A stretch of 64,000 bases of DNA from Poindextera sp041691315 (GTDB taxonomy: Bacteria; Pseudomonadota; Alphaproteobacteria; Caulobacterales; Caulobacteraceae), in the NCBI GenBank assembly GCA_041691315.1, contig JBEPUW010000004.1:1-64000 (forward strand), read 5' to 3'. Positions 8,345 through 16,790 of the stretch are shown in pieces. The position numbers and the translations under genes are program-made. The notes under the pieces are model-generated. The model was given only the letters and a program-made list of their open reading frames with translations, did no database searches and was not told the origin of the DNA. How positions within the stretch are numbered: the stretch's first letter is position 1; each line of letters begins with the position of its first letter.

Positions 8345-8602
8345 TCACCACTCGGCGGGGTGTTCGACGACCTTGGCGCCGTCGCCGTGCTGAACGATGT
8401 ATGTCACGCAACCGTCATACAGGGGTCGGACGTCACCCGGAAGCTTACTTCGGCGCGGGCTTTCCTGCCTGGGCGCTTTCACGATGCGCTTCACCTTCTC
8501 AGCGAACGCGGCTTCATCGTCATCGCACTCTAGCTTGCGGGCTAGGTCGCGAAATTTTTCAACCTGAGCGGATTGATCCCGAGGCGTGGTTGCAAGGTAT
8601 AT
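8345..8602 (-). pseudogene. 5'-truncated hypothetical protein
   Basis: A minus-strand frame with natural-looking sequence (PRDQSAQVEKFRDLARKLECDD, FAEKVKRIVKAP, YDGCVTYIVQHGDG) ending in PAEW and TGA at 8345. No start codon precedes it: immediately upstream the frame runs into the antisense of the istB fragment. The start was probably removed when the IS21 piece arrived. The first half resembles small acidic helical proteins often found beside mobile elements; function unknown. Confidence 0.5.
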
Positions 8603-8940
8603 AATCGCCCGCTCGCTGCATGACGGGTCATTCCTGACCGGCCGGCGCAACGTCGGCCTGGTCGGTGGAACCGGCACGGGCAAGACCCACCTGGCCATCG
8701 CCATCACCGCCAACGTCGTGCGCGCCGGCGCCCGCGGCCGCTTCTTCAACCTGGTCGATCTGGTCAACCGGCTTGAGGACGACGCCCGCCGCGGCCGGGC
8801 CGGCGCTCTGGCGGCGCAACTCTCCCGGCTCGACCTGGTGGTCCTCGACGAGCTGGGGTACCTGCCGTTCGCCCAATCGGGCGGCCAACTCCTGTTCCAC
8901 CTGATCAGCAAGCTCTACGAGCGCACCTCGGTGATCATGG
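8586..8940 (+). pseudogene. istB: istB fragment of an IS21-family element
   Basis: The frame encodes the AAA+ core of IstB: RNVGLVGGTGTGKTHLAIAI is Walker A and LVVLDELGYLPF Walker B, followed by GGQLLFHLISKLYERTSVI. The N-terminal DNA-binding domain (about 100 residues) and everything after the sensor region are missing, and IstA is absent. After about 8940 the reading is unrelated sequence. It is a remnant without function in transposition. Confidence 0.85.
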
Positions 8941-9003
8941 CCTGGAAGGGGGTGAGTTCGGACTGCCGTGGCGGCGTAATCGATTGCGCCGTTCGGTCCC
9001 GGA

Positions 9004-9090
9004 CTTCTGCTGCTTTCGTTCTCGTCGTCGGATGACAAGGTGGGAGTTCTCGACCCGGTTGTTGTCGCGCAATCGCCCTAGTCGGTGGCG
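9004..9090 (-). pseudogene. Second IS6-like transposase remnant
   Basis: A minus-strand stretch reading RLRDNNRVENSHLVIRRRERK corresponds to the catalytic-Glu region of IS6-type transposases (compare NNRAENSHLPFRRRERAM in the intact element next door). Both sides are cut: downstream it runs into the istB fragment junction, upstream into the XRE gene. About 29 codons remain. It differs enough from the intact copy to come from a different element. Confidence 0.6.
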
Positions 9091-9107
9091 ACAGCAACCT
9101 TGCTCGC

Positions 9108-9338
9108 GTGGCTGTCGATCAGGAATTGGCGATACTGGGGCAAACAATACGCCGCCAGCGCGAGGCTCAGGGGCTCAGCCAAGAGGAACTGGCGGAGCGC
9201 TCGGGGCTGCATCGAAATTACGTTGGCGGCATCGAGCGCGGCGAGCGGAATGTGGGCGTCAAGGCGCTGTTCAGTATCGCCCGCGGCTTGAAGATTGGCC
9301 CTGCCGAGCTGTTCAGGGCTGCGGGAACTGCCAGCTAG
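9108..9338 (+). CDS. XRE-family transcriptional regulator
   Basis: 76 residues from GTG 9108. Almost the whole protein is one Cro/C1-type helix-turn-helix: GQTIRRQREAQGLSQEELAERSGLHRNYVGGIERGERNVGVKAL is the canonical five-helix pattern (written here only as its key motifs LSQEELAERSG and GIERGERN). Such stand-alone domains repress mobile-element or restriction genes. It precedes a small hypothetical gene and the recombinase-like gene on the same strand, so it may regulate them. Confidence 0.8.
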   Translation: MAVDQELAILGQTIRRQREAQGLSQEELAERSGLHRNYVGGIERGERNVGVKALFSIARGLKIGPAELFRAAGTAS

Positions 9339-9423
9339 TCCCGGTCCGTAAACTGCGAGGCTGGCGCCCCTTCCTCCGCGAGCGATCTGATGGCGAGATG
9401 ATGGCGACTCAGCGAGGTGCTGG

Positions 9424-9672
9424 ATGGGCCGCGATCAAACCAAGCATGATGCGACGATGCGAGCACTCGGTTGGCGACGCCGGGAGGTTCCCGACGTGAT
9501 GTGGTGGGACGACCTCACGCTTGAGCCTGACGGGCGCTGGTGTCCGCAAAAGCGCCACCGCAACGGCTCCGTCCAGCTCTCCTGGCCGAAGATAGCCGAC
9601 GAACAAGCGCGCGAATTTCAGGGATTGAAATCGGAGGTGCGGTCAGGCCGCGCCGCACCCCCCTCGTGCTGA
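9424..9672 (+). CDS. Small hypothetical protein
   Basis: 82 residues from an ATG with GAGG 6 bases upstream. Basic and Trp-rich (LGWRRREVPDVMWWDDLTLEPDGRW). No known domain and no signal peptide. It ends 20 bases before the recombinase-like gene on the same strand, which suggests co-transcription. Function unknown. Confidence 0.5.
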   Translation: MGRDQTKHDATMRALGWRRREVPDVMWWDDLTLEPDGRWCPQKRHRNGSVQLSWPKIADEQAREFQGLKSEVRSGRAAPPSC

Positions 9673-9692
9673 CAATCTTGCGCCCGGCTCAC

Positions 9693-11051
9693 ATGACCGC
9701 CAATCAGTGGCGGCGACACATCGTCTGCGAAGCCATTCGATATCATGTCGCGCGCTACGGAGCCGCAGATTGGCAGATGGTTCGGTCACGATTTCCGAAT
9801 CTGCCTGAGGCAGACTTTTGGCGGTGGCTGGCCGAGCTGCGCGTCGAGCACGGCTGGCCAACTGCGCGCCAACTCCGCGAGGCGGCCGCGCACCGCAGTG
9901 ACGCCGCTGGGGTTAGCGGGATGACCGGTGCGTCGTCGGCCTCGCTCGCGACCGAGCCACCTCCTCGGCCATGGACCGACCAAGAGGCACGACGTTATTT
10001 GAGGTTCGAAGCCCCTCGACGAAGGACCTTCATAGCCGACGTGGTCAACGGTCGGCCTGTAAAGATTCCTACCGGTCGGCCAAGGGTTGCGGGTTCGAAC
10101 GTTCTCTTGCCCGAGGCGAAGCGGCTAGTGGTTGGCGACCTCATGGCCCGCTACGACGCGGAGGTGCTGTCGCAGATGAAATCAGGCGCCGACCGACGTC
10201 GCTCTCTCCAGCGCATAGTTAGCCCGCTTGGCGCCACGAGATGCGCAGAACTGCGTTGGGAAGACATTCAGGCCGTAATCGACGATTTGGCTGTGACCGG
10301 CCCGGTCCACGCCAACCGGATCCTGGCCTATTTCAGCGCCATGTGCGGCTGGGCCCGAACACAGGGACTGATGGCGGACGATCCCGCCAAAGATGTTCGT
10401 CGGACAAAGTCCGAGTCACCCCGGCGTCGCCGACTGAGCCTGCAGGAGATCGCTGAGATCTGGCTGGCCGCGTTCGAACTTGGGCGTCCATTCGGACCGA
10501 TCATCCAACTGATGATCTTGACCATGGCCGGTCGTGACGATGCCGCGGGCCTGCGCCGGATCGACCTGATCAGCCTGAACGGGGATCCAGCTTGGTTGGT
10601 GCCTGACCGTACGCACGACGCCGAGCAGCCGTTTCACATCCCGCTCTCGCCTGCGGCCCTGAAGATCATCGAGACTGCTAAAGGGGACGTGCCCCCTGGC
10701 TCGCATCTGATATTTTCCACGACGGGTCGCACGCCGCCGTCGGGCTGGGGGCATGCAAAGGCCAGGTTGGACCGGATTATTCAGCAGCGCAGATTGCAGG
10801 GGGATGGGGAGCGGGCCCAGCCGATGCCCGCCTGGACCCTCAACGACCTGCGCAATTCGTTTTTTGATCTGGCTGTTGAGCGGCTGGGTGAGCCGGCTTG
10901 GTTGATCGGTCGGTGTCTCAACAGGATGAGGGACGTTACAGCGCTTGACGAATTGGCGTCCTCCTCGAGCACGCTCACCTGGCCGATGCGGCGACGAATC
11001 ATGCTCGCCTGGGCGCGGCTTGTTGAGCGCGAGGTTCAGTCCGCGCCTTAG
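9693..11051 (+). CDS. Tyrosine-recombinase-like protein, catalytic residues degenerate
   Basis: 452 residues from ATG 9693. Residues about 150-230 look like the SAM-like core-binding domain (LRWEDIQAVIDDLA, ANRILAYFSAMCGWARTQGLM). The catalytic domain starts near 245 (LSLQEIAEIWLAAFELGRPFGPIIQLMILT). The box I Arg is kept (AGRDDAAGLR). In box II the His is Asn (TLNDLRNSF), the second His/Trp position is Arg (CLNRMRD), and at the expected catalytic Tyr there is a Ser/Thr run (ASSSSTLTW) before RRRIMLAWARLV. It should bind DNA but probably cannot cut it. It lies about 0.7 kb from a tRNA-Lys 3' end. Confidence 0.75.
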   Translation: MTANQWRRHIVCEAIRYHVARYGAADWQMVRSRFPNLPEADFWRWLAELRVEHGWPTARQLREAAAHRSDAAGVSGMTGASSASLATEPPPRPWTDQEARRYLRFEAPRRRTFIADVVNGRPVKIPTGRPRVAGSNVLLPEAKRLVVGDLMARYDAEVLSQMKSGADRRRSLQRIVSPLGATRCAELRWEDIQAVIDDLAVTGPVHANRILAYFSAMCGWARTQGLMADDPAKDVRRTKSESPRRRRLSLQEIAEIWLAAFELGRPFGPIIQLMILTMAGRDDAAGLRRIDLISLNGDPAWLVPDRTHDAEQPFHIPLSPAALKIIETAKGDVPPGSHLIFSTTGRTPPSGWGHAKARLDRIIQQRRLQGDGERAQPMPAWTLNDLRNSFFDLAVERLGEPAWLIGRCLNRMRDVTALDELASSSSTLTWPMRRRIMLAWARLVEREVQSAP

Positions 11052-11337
11052 ACGGCGGTCAGCCTGTGGCTCAGCGGCGGTTACGACGTGGGCGGCCTGC
11101 GAATACAGAACCTCATGGGAACACCCAGGACGCGTTCCTCGTGTTCGCGCGCGACCAATCGCCCGGCTTCGGTCGGGCCGCGAGCACAGGGCTGAATCAT
11201 GGACAAAAGAATAAAAATGGTCGTCCGGCGTGCTCGCCCGCGATCGATAAAGTGTAGCCAGCCGATGCGGGTCGAGACGCTGACTACCACGCGCCGGATC
11301 CCGCCATGCCCGTCGCCGAAGACAAGCTGAGATGGAT

Positions 11338-11463
11338 CTAGATTTCGATCTTCCGCGGCAGCTGATCGAGCAGCCGCCTTAGGATCTTCGCAGGATCCTC
11401 GCCCAGGGCCGACACAAGGGCGCAGAACTCGATCACGTCCAGCCCGCGCTCGCCGCGCTCGAT
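11338..11463 (-). pseudogene. C-terminal remnant of an XRE-type regulator
   Basis: A minus-strand stretch reading IERGERGLDVIEFCALVSALGEDPAKILRRLL matches the last two helices of small XRE regulators (key motif ERGERGLDVIEF). The upstream part is garbled in every frame, and no proper recognition helix or start is present. It is a decayed regulator next to the tRNA end of the region. Confidence 0.5.
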
Positions 11464-11725
11464 ACCCAGCCCGCGGCCATGGACATCTGCGCCGTCTGGC
11501 TTACGTGCAAAAGGTCCTTTGCTCATAGCGGCCGACAAAAACGGTGACCCGCGAGTCAGGGGACCTGACTCGATTTTCGTGCAAAGGATGTCTTTCACGA
11601 GCCTGTCGGCTCATGCCATTTTGCCACGAGAGTTTCTATCAATGCCATGTGGCAGAGGTGACCCCAAATGGCCCCTTATCGTGCCATTGCAGACTACGTC
11701 CGCTCACCTAACCTATTGAAAAGGT

Positions 11726-11801
<76 letters not shown>

Positions 11802-11943
11802 GCACCGCCGAAACGGGCCGGATGAGGGCCCGTTCGCGAGGGCGCGGACCATAGCCGGTTTCGCTTTGTTGACAAGCCGCCCTGTCGTGCTTGTGCCGGC
11901 GCCTTCGGTTAGGCTCGGTCCGGCGAGTCGCAAGGGAGCATCC

Positions 11944-12312
11944 ATGGCCAGGCGCGACCTCACCGGCGCGGTCAATTTCAAGCATCTGGAGACCTTTGCC
12001 GCGGGCGACCAGGCGGTGGTCGACGAGGTGCTGGCGATCTTCCGCGAACAGGCGGCCATGTGGATGCGGTTGCTCGACCCGGCGTCCGAGGGCTGGCGCG
12101 ACGCGGCGCACACCTTGAAAGGTTCGGCGCTGGGCATCGGCGCCTTCGCCCTGGCCGACGAGTGCGAGGCGGCGGAGCTGGCGGGCGACGATGTCGCCAG
12201 GCGCACCCGGTTGCTGGAGTCGGTGCGCACCGAACTCGACCGCGCTTTGGGCGACATCGCCGCCTATGCCCACGAGCAGGCGCTGAAGTCGCTCAAGACG
12301 CCTGACCCTTAG
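11944..12312 (+). CDS. Hpt (histidine phosphotransfer) domain protein
   Basis: 122 residues, essentially one Hpt four-helix bundle. The phospho-accepting His is His55 or so in AAHTLKGSALGIGAFALAD, the classic HxxKG(S) motif. It relays phosphate between a hybrid kinase's receiver and a response regulator; the partner is not adjacent, though a hybrid kinase lies at 43.5 kb. AGGGAG is 6 bases before ATG 11944. Its stop overlaps by 4 bases the stop of the convergent LysR gene. Confidence 0.85.
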   Translation: MARRDLTGAVNFKHLETFAAGDQAVVDEVLAIFREQAAMWMRLLDPASEGWRDAAHTLKGSALGIGAFALADECEAAELAGDDVARRTRLLESVRTELDRALGDIAAYAHEQALKSLKTPDP

Positions 12313-13256
12313 ATCCCGGCGCCGTTGTCGATGCTGGCCAGGGCCGCTTCGTGGGCGGCGGCCTCGGCGGTGATCCAGGTGATGAAGGCCTTGACCTGCG
12401 GCAGCCGGCCCTTGGTCTTGGGATGCACGAGGTAGTAGGCGAAATCGACCGCGGTGGCGATCTGGAAGGGCGCCACCAGCCGCCCAGCGTCCAGGTCGGC
12501 CTGGGCCAGGGCGCGCTTGGCCAGGGCCACGCCGCGACCGCCGACCGCCGCCTCGATGACCAGGCTGGACTGGTTGAAGCGCGGGCCGCGCGCGCCATCG
12601 ACGCCTTTGACGCCGCGCGCGGCCAGCCACATGGTCCAGTCGGGGCAGGACTCGTCGGCATCCGGCGAGCCGTCGTGCAGCAGAATGGCGCCCGTCAAGT
12701 CGCCCAGATTTTCTAAAGGGTTGTTGGCGAGCAGTTCGGGGCTGGCCACCGGGATGACGGTCTCCTGCATCAGCCGCATGACCTCGAGACCCGGATAGCG
12801 GCCGGCGCCGTAGCGGATGGCCAGGTCGATCTCGCCGCTGGTGAAGTCGGTCAGCTCCATGCCGGCCGAGACCCAGACGTCGACGTCCGGATGCAGGGCC
12901 TCGAAGGCGCCCAGCCGCGGCAGCAGCCACTTCGACGCGAAGGAGGGCGGCACCGTCACTGTCAGCCGCCGCCCGTCCACCGCGGCGGTGAGCATCGAGG
13001 CCGCCTCGGCCAGCCGATCGAAGGCCTCGCGCAGGGCCGGCAGGGCGATCTGCGCCGGATCGGTCAGCAACAGGCCCTTTGGCGTGCGTTTGAACAGGGC
13101 GACGCCGACATAGTCTTCCAGGTTCTGGATCTGCTGGCTGACCGCGCCGGGGGTCACCGACAGCTCGTCGGCGGCGCGGCTGAAGTTCAGATGGCGCGCG
13201 GCCGCTTCGAACGCGCGCAAAGCGTTCAGCGGCGGCAAACGGCGTCTATGTTCCAT
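12309..13256 (-). CDS. LysR-type regulator, GcvA-like
   Basis: 315 residues from ATG 13256. Residues about 8-65 are the winged HTH (LNALRAFEAAARHLNFSRAA, VTPGAVSQQIQNLE), with the PPLNALRAFEAAARH opening typical of GcvA-type LysR proteins. The rest is the periplasmic-binding-like effector domain (FASKWLLPRLGAF, GEIDLAIRYG, LLHDGSPDA). It is divergent from the sulfur assimilation cluster, with about 170 bases between, but GcvA-like proteins are not the usual Cys regulators, so control of that cluster is only possible. Confidence 0.88.
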   Translation of the reverse strand: MEHRRRLPPLNALRAFEAAARHLNFSRAADELSVTPGAVSQQIQNLEDYVGVALFKRTPKGLLLTDPAQIALPALREAFDRLAEAASMLTAAVDGRRLTVTVPPSFASKWLLPRLGAFEALHPDVDVWVSAGMELTDFTSGEIDLAIRYGAGRYPGLEVMRLMQETVIPVASPELLANNPLENLGDLTGAILLHDGSPDADESCPDWTMWLAARGVKGVDGARGPRFNQSSLVIEAAVGGRGVALAKRALAQADLDAGRLVAPFQIATAVDFAYYLVHPKTKGRLPQVKAFITWITAEAAAHEAALASIDNGAGI

Positions 13257-13427
13257 CAATTTTCCTGCACAGCCCGGCAGAAGTCCTTGGTTGCGAAGTG
13301 GCGGCCTAACGACCATTTTGCAAGGACCGGCGCCTCGATGGCCCTTTTGGCGACGGCAATTTTGGCGGGGCGGGCGGCAACGCTCGCCCCGTTCTTAGCA
13401 TTAAGCAGGGATATAGAGGACCTATTG

Positions 13428-14267
13428 ATGTCACGCCATCCTGGCCCGCGTCATCGCAACGGCAGACTGGTGGTCCTGAAGGGCCAGGCCAGCCGCGCGG
13501 GCGTGGTGTGGCTGGTGGGCGCCGGGCCGGGCGATCCGGACCTGCTGACGATCAAGGCGCTCAGGCTGCTTCAAGGCGCCGACGTGGTGGTCCACGACCG
13601 CCTGACCCCGCAACCGATTCTCGACCTGGCCGGCCCGAAGGCGCGGCTGATCGACGTCGGCAAGCGCAAGTCGCATCACACCCTGCCGCAGGACGGCATC
13701 AACCAGCTGCTGGTGGCGCTGGCCCGCGAGGGGCTGAGCGTGGTGCGGCTGAAGGGCGGCGACCCGTTCCTGTTCGGCCGCGGCGGCGAAGAGCTGCAGA
13801 CCCTGCGCGCCGCCGGAGTCGAGGCGCATGTGGTTCCGGGCGTCACCGCGGCCCTGGCCGCGGCGGCCGGCGCCGGCGTCGCCCTGACCCATCGGGGTCT
13901 TGCCCAGGCGGCGATCTTCGTGACCGGCCACGCGGCCAGCGGCGGCGAGCCGGATCTGGACTGGGCATCGCTCGCGAAAACCAATCAGACCGTGGTGGTC
14001 TATATGGGCCTCACGACCGCGCCGGGCATCGCCGCGCGGCTGATCGGCGCCGGCCGCCAGGCCTCGACCCCGGTGCTGGTGGTCGAGAACGCCAGCCTGG
14101 CCAACGAGCGGCGCATCCTGACCACGCTGGCCGGCCTGGGCGACGCGACGCAGGGCCTCGAGGGCCCGGCGCTGCTGATCATCGGTGAGGTGGCGGCCCT
14201 GGCGGTCACCTCGCCTGTCGTCTCGAGCGAGATCGCCGATCTGGTCGCGGCGCGGGGACCATCATGA
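13428..14267 (+). CDS. cobA: Uroporphyrinogen-III C-methyltransferase (siroheme branch)
   Basis: 279 residues. WLVGAGPGDPDLLT is the SUMT N-terminal signature, LKGGDPFLFGRGGEE the second conserved motif, and VVPGVTAALAAAA the third. It transfers two methyl groups from SAM to uroporphyrinogen III, giving precorrin-2 for siroheme. Only the methyltransferase half of a CysG is present. ATG 13428 has AGAGGA upstream; the longer frame to 12891 is antisense of the LysR gene. The stop overlaps the next ATG (ATGA), showing translational coupling with the sulfite reductase cluster, whose enzyme needs siroheme. Confidence 0.9.
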   Translation: MSRHPGPRHRNGRLVVLKGQASRAGVVWLVGAGPGDPDLLTIKALRLLQGADVVVHDRLTPQPILDLAGPKARLIDVGKRKSHHTLPQDGINQLLVALAREGLSVVRLKGGDPFLFGRGGEELQTLRAAGVEAHVVPGVTAALAAAAGAGVALTHRGLAQAAIFVTGHAASGGEPDLDWASLAKTNQTVVVYMGLTTAPGIAARLIGAGRQASTPVLVVENASLANERRILTTLAGLGDATQGLEGPALLIIGEVAALAVTSPVVSSEIADLVAARGPS

Positions 14268-14623
14268 AGGCGCTGACCGGCAACCGGCTCGACGACGGCG
14301 AGGCCGTCTTCGCCAGCGGCGACCGCTGGGTCCCGAGGTTCGCCGACGCCGACCTGTTCGAGGACGACGACGCGGCCCTGGCCGCCGAGGCGCATGCCAA
14401 GACCGAGCTGACCGTGGTGGTCGATCCCTATCTGATCGACGTCATCGCCTCGGACAACGGCTATGCGCCCCTGAGCTACCGCGAGCGCGTGCGGGCGCTC
14501 GGGCCGACCAACAAGCCCGAGCACGGCAAGAAGACCGAGGGCGGCGAGGCGATCGAAGCTTTGCTGCACGCCCACGGCGCGGCCCGGTCCAAGGGCCGGA
14601 TCGAATTGATCAGGCGCAAGTAA
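14264..14623 (+). CDS. DUF2849 family protein
   Basis: 119 residues, soluble, no catalytic motif that I recognise. It starts MKALTGNRLDDGEAVF, the typical DUF2849 opening, and has FADADLFEDDDAA and NGYAPLSYRERVR. DUF2849 genes sit between siroheme synthase and cysI in many alphaproteobacteria, as here, so a role in sulfite reductase maturation or regulation is assumed. Overlaps cobA by 4 bases; cysI starts 15 bases downstream. Confidence 0.85.
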   Translation: MKALTGNRLDDGEAVFASGDRWVPRFADADLFEDDDAALAAEAHAKTELTVVVDPYLIDVIASDNGYAPLSYRERVRALGPTNKPEHGKKTEGGEAIEALLHAHGAARSKGRIELIRRK

Positions 14624-14638
14624 GGGAGGCGTCAGAAA

Positions 14639-16294
14639 ATGTATCGCTACGACGCCATCGACAAGGACATGCTGGCCGACCGGGTCCACGAGTTCCGCGA
14701 GCAGTGCGCCCGCAGGCTCGCCGGGGAGCTGACCGAGGACCAGTTCAAGCGCATCCGGCTGATGAACGGCCTCTATCTGCAGCTGCACGCCTACATGCTG
14801 CGGATCGCCATCCCCTATGGGGCCTTGAATTCGGCGCAGCTGCGCAAGCTCGCCTTCATCGCCGGGACCTACGACAAGGGCTATGGCCACTTCACCACCC
14901 GCACCAATCTGCAGCTGCACTGGATCAAGCTGAAGGACGCGCCGGACATTCTGGAGCACCTGGCCGAGGTCGGGATGCACGCGATCCAGACCAGCGGCAA
15001 CGACATCCGCAACATCACCGCCGACCCGCATGCCGGCGCTACCGCCGACGAGGCCGACGACCCGCGCATCTGGGCCGAGGCGATCCGGCAGTGGTCGACC
15101 TTCCACCCGGAATTCTCCTTCCTGCCGCGCAAGTTCAAGATCGCGGTGACCGCATCGCCGGCCGACCGGGCCGCGACCAAGGTCTATGACATCGGCCTCA
15201 GGCTACACCGCACCGACGAGGGCGAGCTGGCCTTCGAGGTCATGGTCGGCGGCGGGCTGGGCCGCACGCCCTATCTGGGCTCGACCATCCGCAAGCACCT
15301 GCCGGTGCGCCACCTGCTGTCCTACCTGCAGGCGATCTTGCGCGTCTACAACCGCCATGGCCGGCGCGACAACATCTGGAAGGCGCGCATCAAGGTGCTG
15401 GTCGCCAGCCTCGGCGCCGAGGGCTTCGCCCGCGAGGTCGACGAGGCGTGGGAAGCCAGCGACAAGGCCAAGGTCGATCTGCCCGACACCGAGCTGGCCC
15501 GCATCCGCGCCGCCTTCGCGCCGCGGGATTTCCAGACCCTGCCGGCGACCTCGACGGCCTTCGAGGCGGCCAAGCGCGACCCGGCCTTCGCCCGTTTCGC
15601 GCGTCACAACGTCAAGGCGCACAAGGTCCCGGGCTACGCCCTGGTCGATGTCAGCCTGAAGCAGCCCGGCGAGACGCCGGGCGACTGCTCGGTCGAGCAG
15701 ATGCAGGCGGTCGCCGACCTGGCCGAACGCTATTCGATGGACGAGGCCAGGGTTCACTACGAACAGAACCTGATCCTGCCGCACGTGAAGCTGGACGACG
15801 TGCCGGCGGTCTGGAGGGCGCTGGACGCCGCCGGCCTGGCCACCCCGAACCGCGGCCTGATCACCGACATCATCGCCTGCCCTGGCCTGGACTACTGCGC
15901 GCTGGCCAATGCACGGGCGATCCCGATCGCCCAGGCCATCGCCAGGAAATTCGCCGATCCGGCCCTGGCCGAGCGGGTGGGCGACTTAGGGATCAAGATC
16001 AGCGGCTGCATCAACGCCTGCGGCCACCACCACGTTGGCGCCATCGGCATTCTGGGCGTCGATAAGAAGGGCGAGGAGTTCTACCAGCTCACCCTCGGCG
16101 GCTCGCCCGAGGCGAACGCCACCCTGGGCCAGTCGCTCGGCCCCGCCCTGCCGGCCGATCGGGTGGCCGGGGCGGTCGATCAGCTGGTCGAGGTCTATCT
16201 CCGCGAACGCAAGGGTGAGGAACGCTTCCTCGACACCTTCCGCCGCACCGGCCTCGCCCCGTTCAAGGAGGCCGTCTATGCCGATGCTCATTAG
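14639..16294 (+). CDS. cysI: Sulfite (or nitrite) reductase haemoprotein
   Basis: 551 residues, full length. Two ferredoxin-like/sirohaem half-domains are present: GHFTTRTNLQLHW and TSGNDIRNITADP in the first. The [4Fe-4S]-sirohaem ligands are Cys414 and Cys420 (CPGLDYC) and Cys457 and Cys461 (GCINACG). It reduces sulfite to sulfide with six electrons. No CysJ flavoprotein is adjacent, so electrons may come from ferredoxin via the reductase encoded at 17530. Neighbouring cysH makes assimilatory sulfite reduction more likely than nitrite. GGAGG lies before ATG 14639. Confidence 0.92.
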   Translation: MYRYDAIDKDMLADRVHEFREQCARRLAGELTEDQFKRIRLMNGLYLQLHAYMLRIAIPYGALNSAQLRKLAFIAGTYDKGYGHFTTRTNLQLHWIKLKDAPDILEHLAEVGMHAIQTSGNDIRNITADPHAGATADEADDPRIWAEAIRQWSTFHPEFSFLPRKFKIAVTASPADRAATKVYDIGLRLHRTDEGELAFEVMVGGGLGRTPYLGSTIRKHLPVRHLLSYLQAILRVYNRHGRRDNIWKARIKVLVASLGAEGFAREVDEAWEASDKAKVDLPDTELARIRAAFAPRDFQTLPATSTAFEAAKRDPAFARFARHNVKAHKVPGYALVDVSLKQPGETPGDCSVEQMQAVADLAERYSMDEARVHYEQNLILPHVKLDDVPAVWRALDAAGLATPNRGLITDIIACPGLDYCALANARAIPIAQAIARKFADPALAERVGDLGIKISGCINACGHHHVGAIGILGVDKKGEEFYQLTLGGSPEANATLGQSLGPALPADRVAGAVDQLVEVYLRERKGEERFLDTFRRTGLAPFKEAVYADAH

Positions 16295-16790
16295 ATGGAC
16301 CGTACAGAGCGCCGTGGCCGCCGAGGATCCGTTCACCGCCGTCGGCGATGAGGATTCGATTCCGCGCGGCGACGTGATCGTCTCCCTGCAGCGCTTCCAG
16401 TCGGAGGGCGAGCGCCTGCTGGCGGAAGGCCGCAAGGTCGGCGTGCGCATCGAACCCAACGAGCAGGTCGAGGAGATCGTCGCCGATCTGCCGCGCCTGG
16501 CCGTCGTCGCCCTGGCCTTCCCGAAATACCTGCAAGGCCAGGCCTATTCCTCGGCCGCCATCCTGCGCGAGCGCGGCTTCACCGGTGAGGTGAGGGCGGT
16601 GGGCGATGTGCTGCGCGAACAGGCCCGCTTCATGGTCCGCGCCGGCATCGATGCGTTCGAGCCCGCCGACGGCGCGACGCCGGCCGAGTGGAGCCATGTG
16701 GTCGGCCGCTTCCGCCACGTCTATCAGCGCGCGGCGGACGGCCGCGAGCCGGCCTTCGTCGAGCGCCAGGAGGCCGATCATGGCGTATGA
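16278..16790 (+). CDS. DUF934 family protein
   Basis: 170 residues. ATG 16278 overlaps the end of cysI by 17 bases. DUF934 features are seen: VGVRIEPNEQVEEI, LAFPKYLQGQAYSSA, LRERGFTGEVRAVGDV and REQARFMVRAGIDAFE. Members are always linked to sulfite reductase and CysH and are annotated as putative oxidoreductase accessory proteins; the biochemical role is not established. The end overlaps cysH by 11 bases, so the whole cluster is translationally coupled. Confidence 0.88.
   Translation: MPMLIRWTVQSAVAAEDPFTAVGDEDSIPRGDVIVSLQRFQSEGERLLAEGRKVGVRIEPNEQVEEIVADLPRLAVVALAFPKYLQGQAYSSAAILRERGFTGEVRAVGDVLREQARFMVRAGIDAFEPADGATPAEWSHVVGRFRHVYQRAADGREPAFVERQEADHGV

Noticed and set aside
8941..9035. 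End of the istB frame
   Set aside because: After about 8940 there is no IstB similarity; it is junction sequence.
12891..13427. Long plus-strand extension of cobA
   Set aside because: It is antisense of the LysR gene; SUMT similarity starts after 13428.
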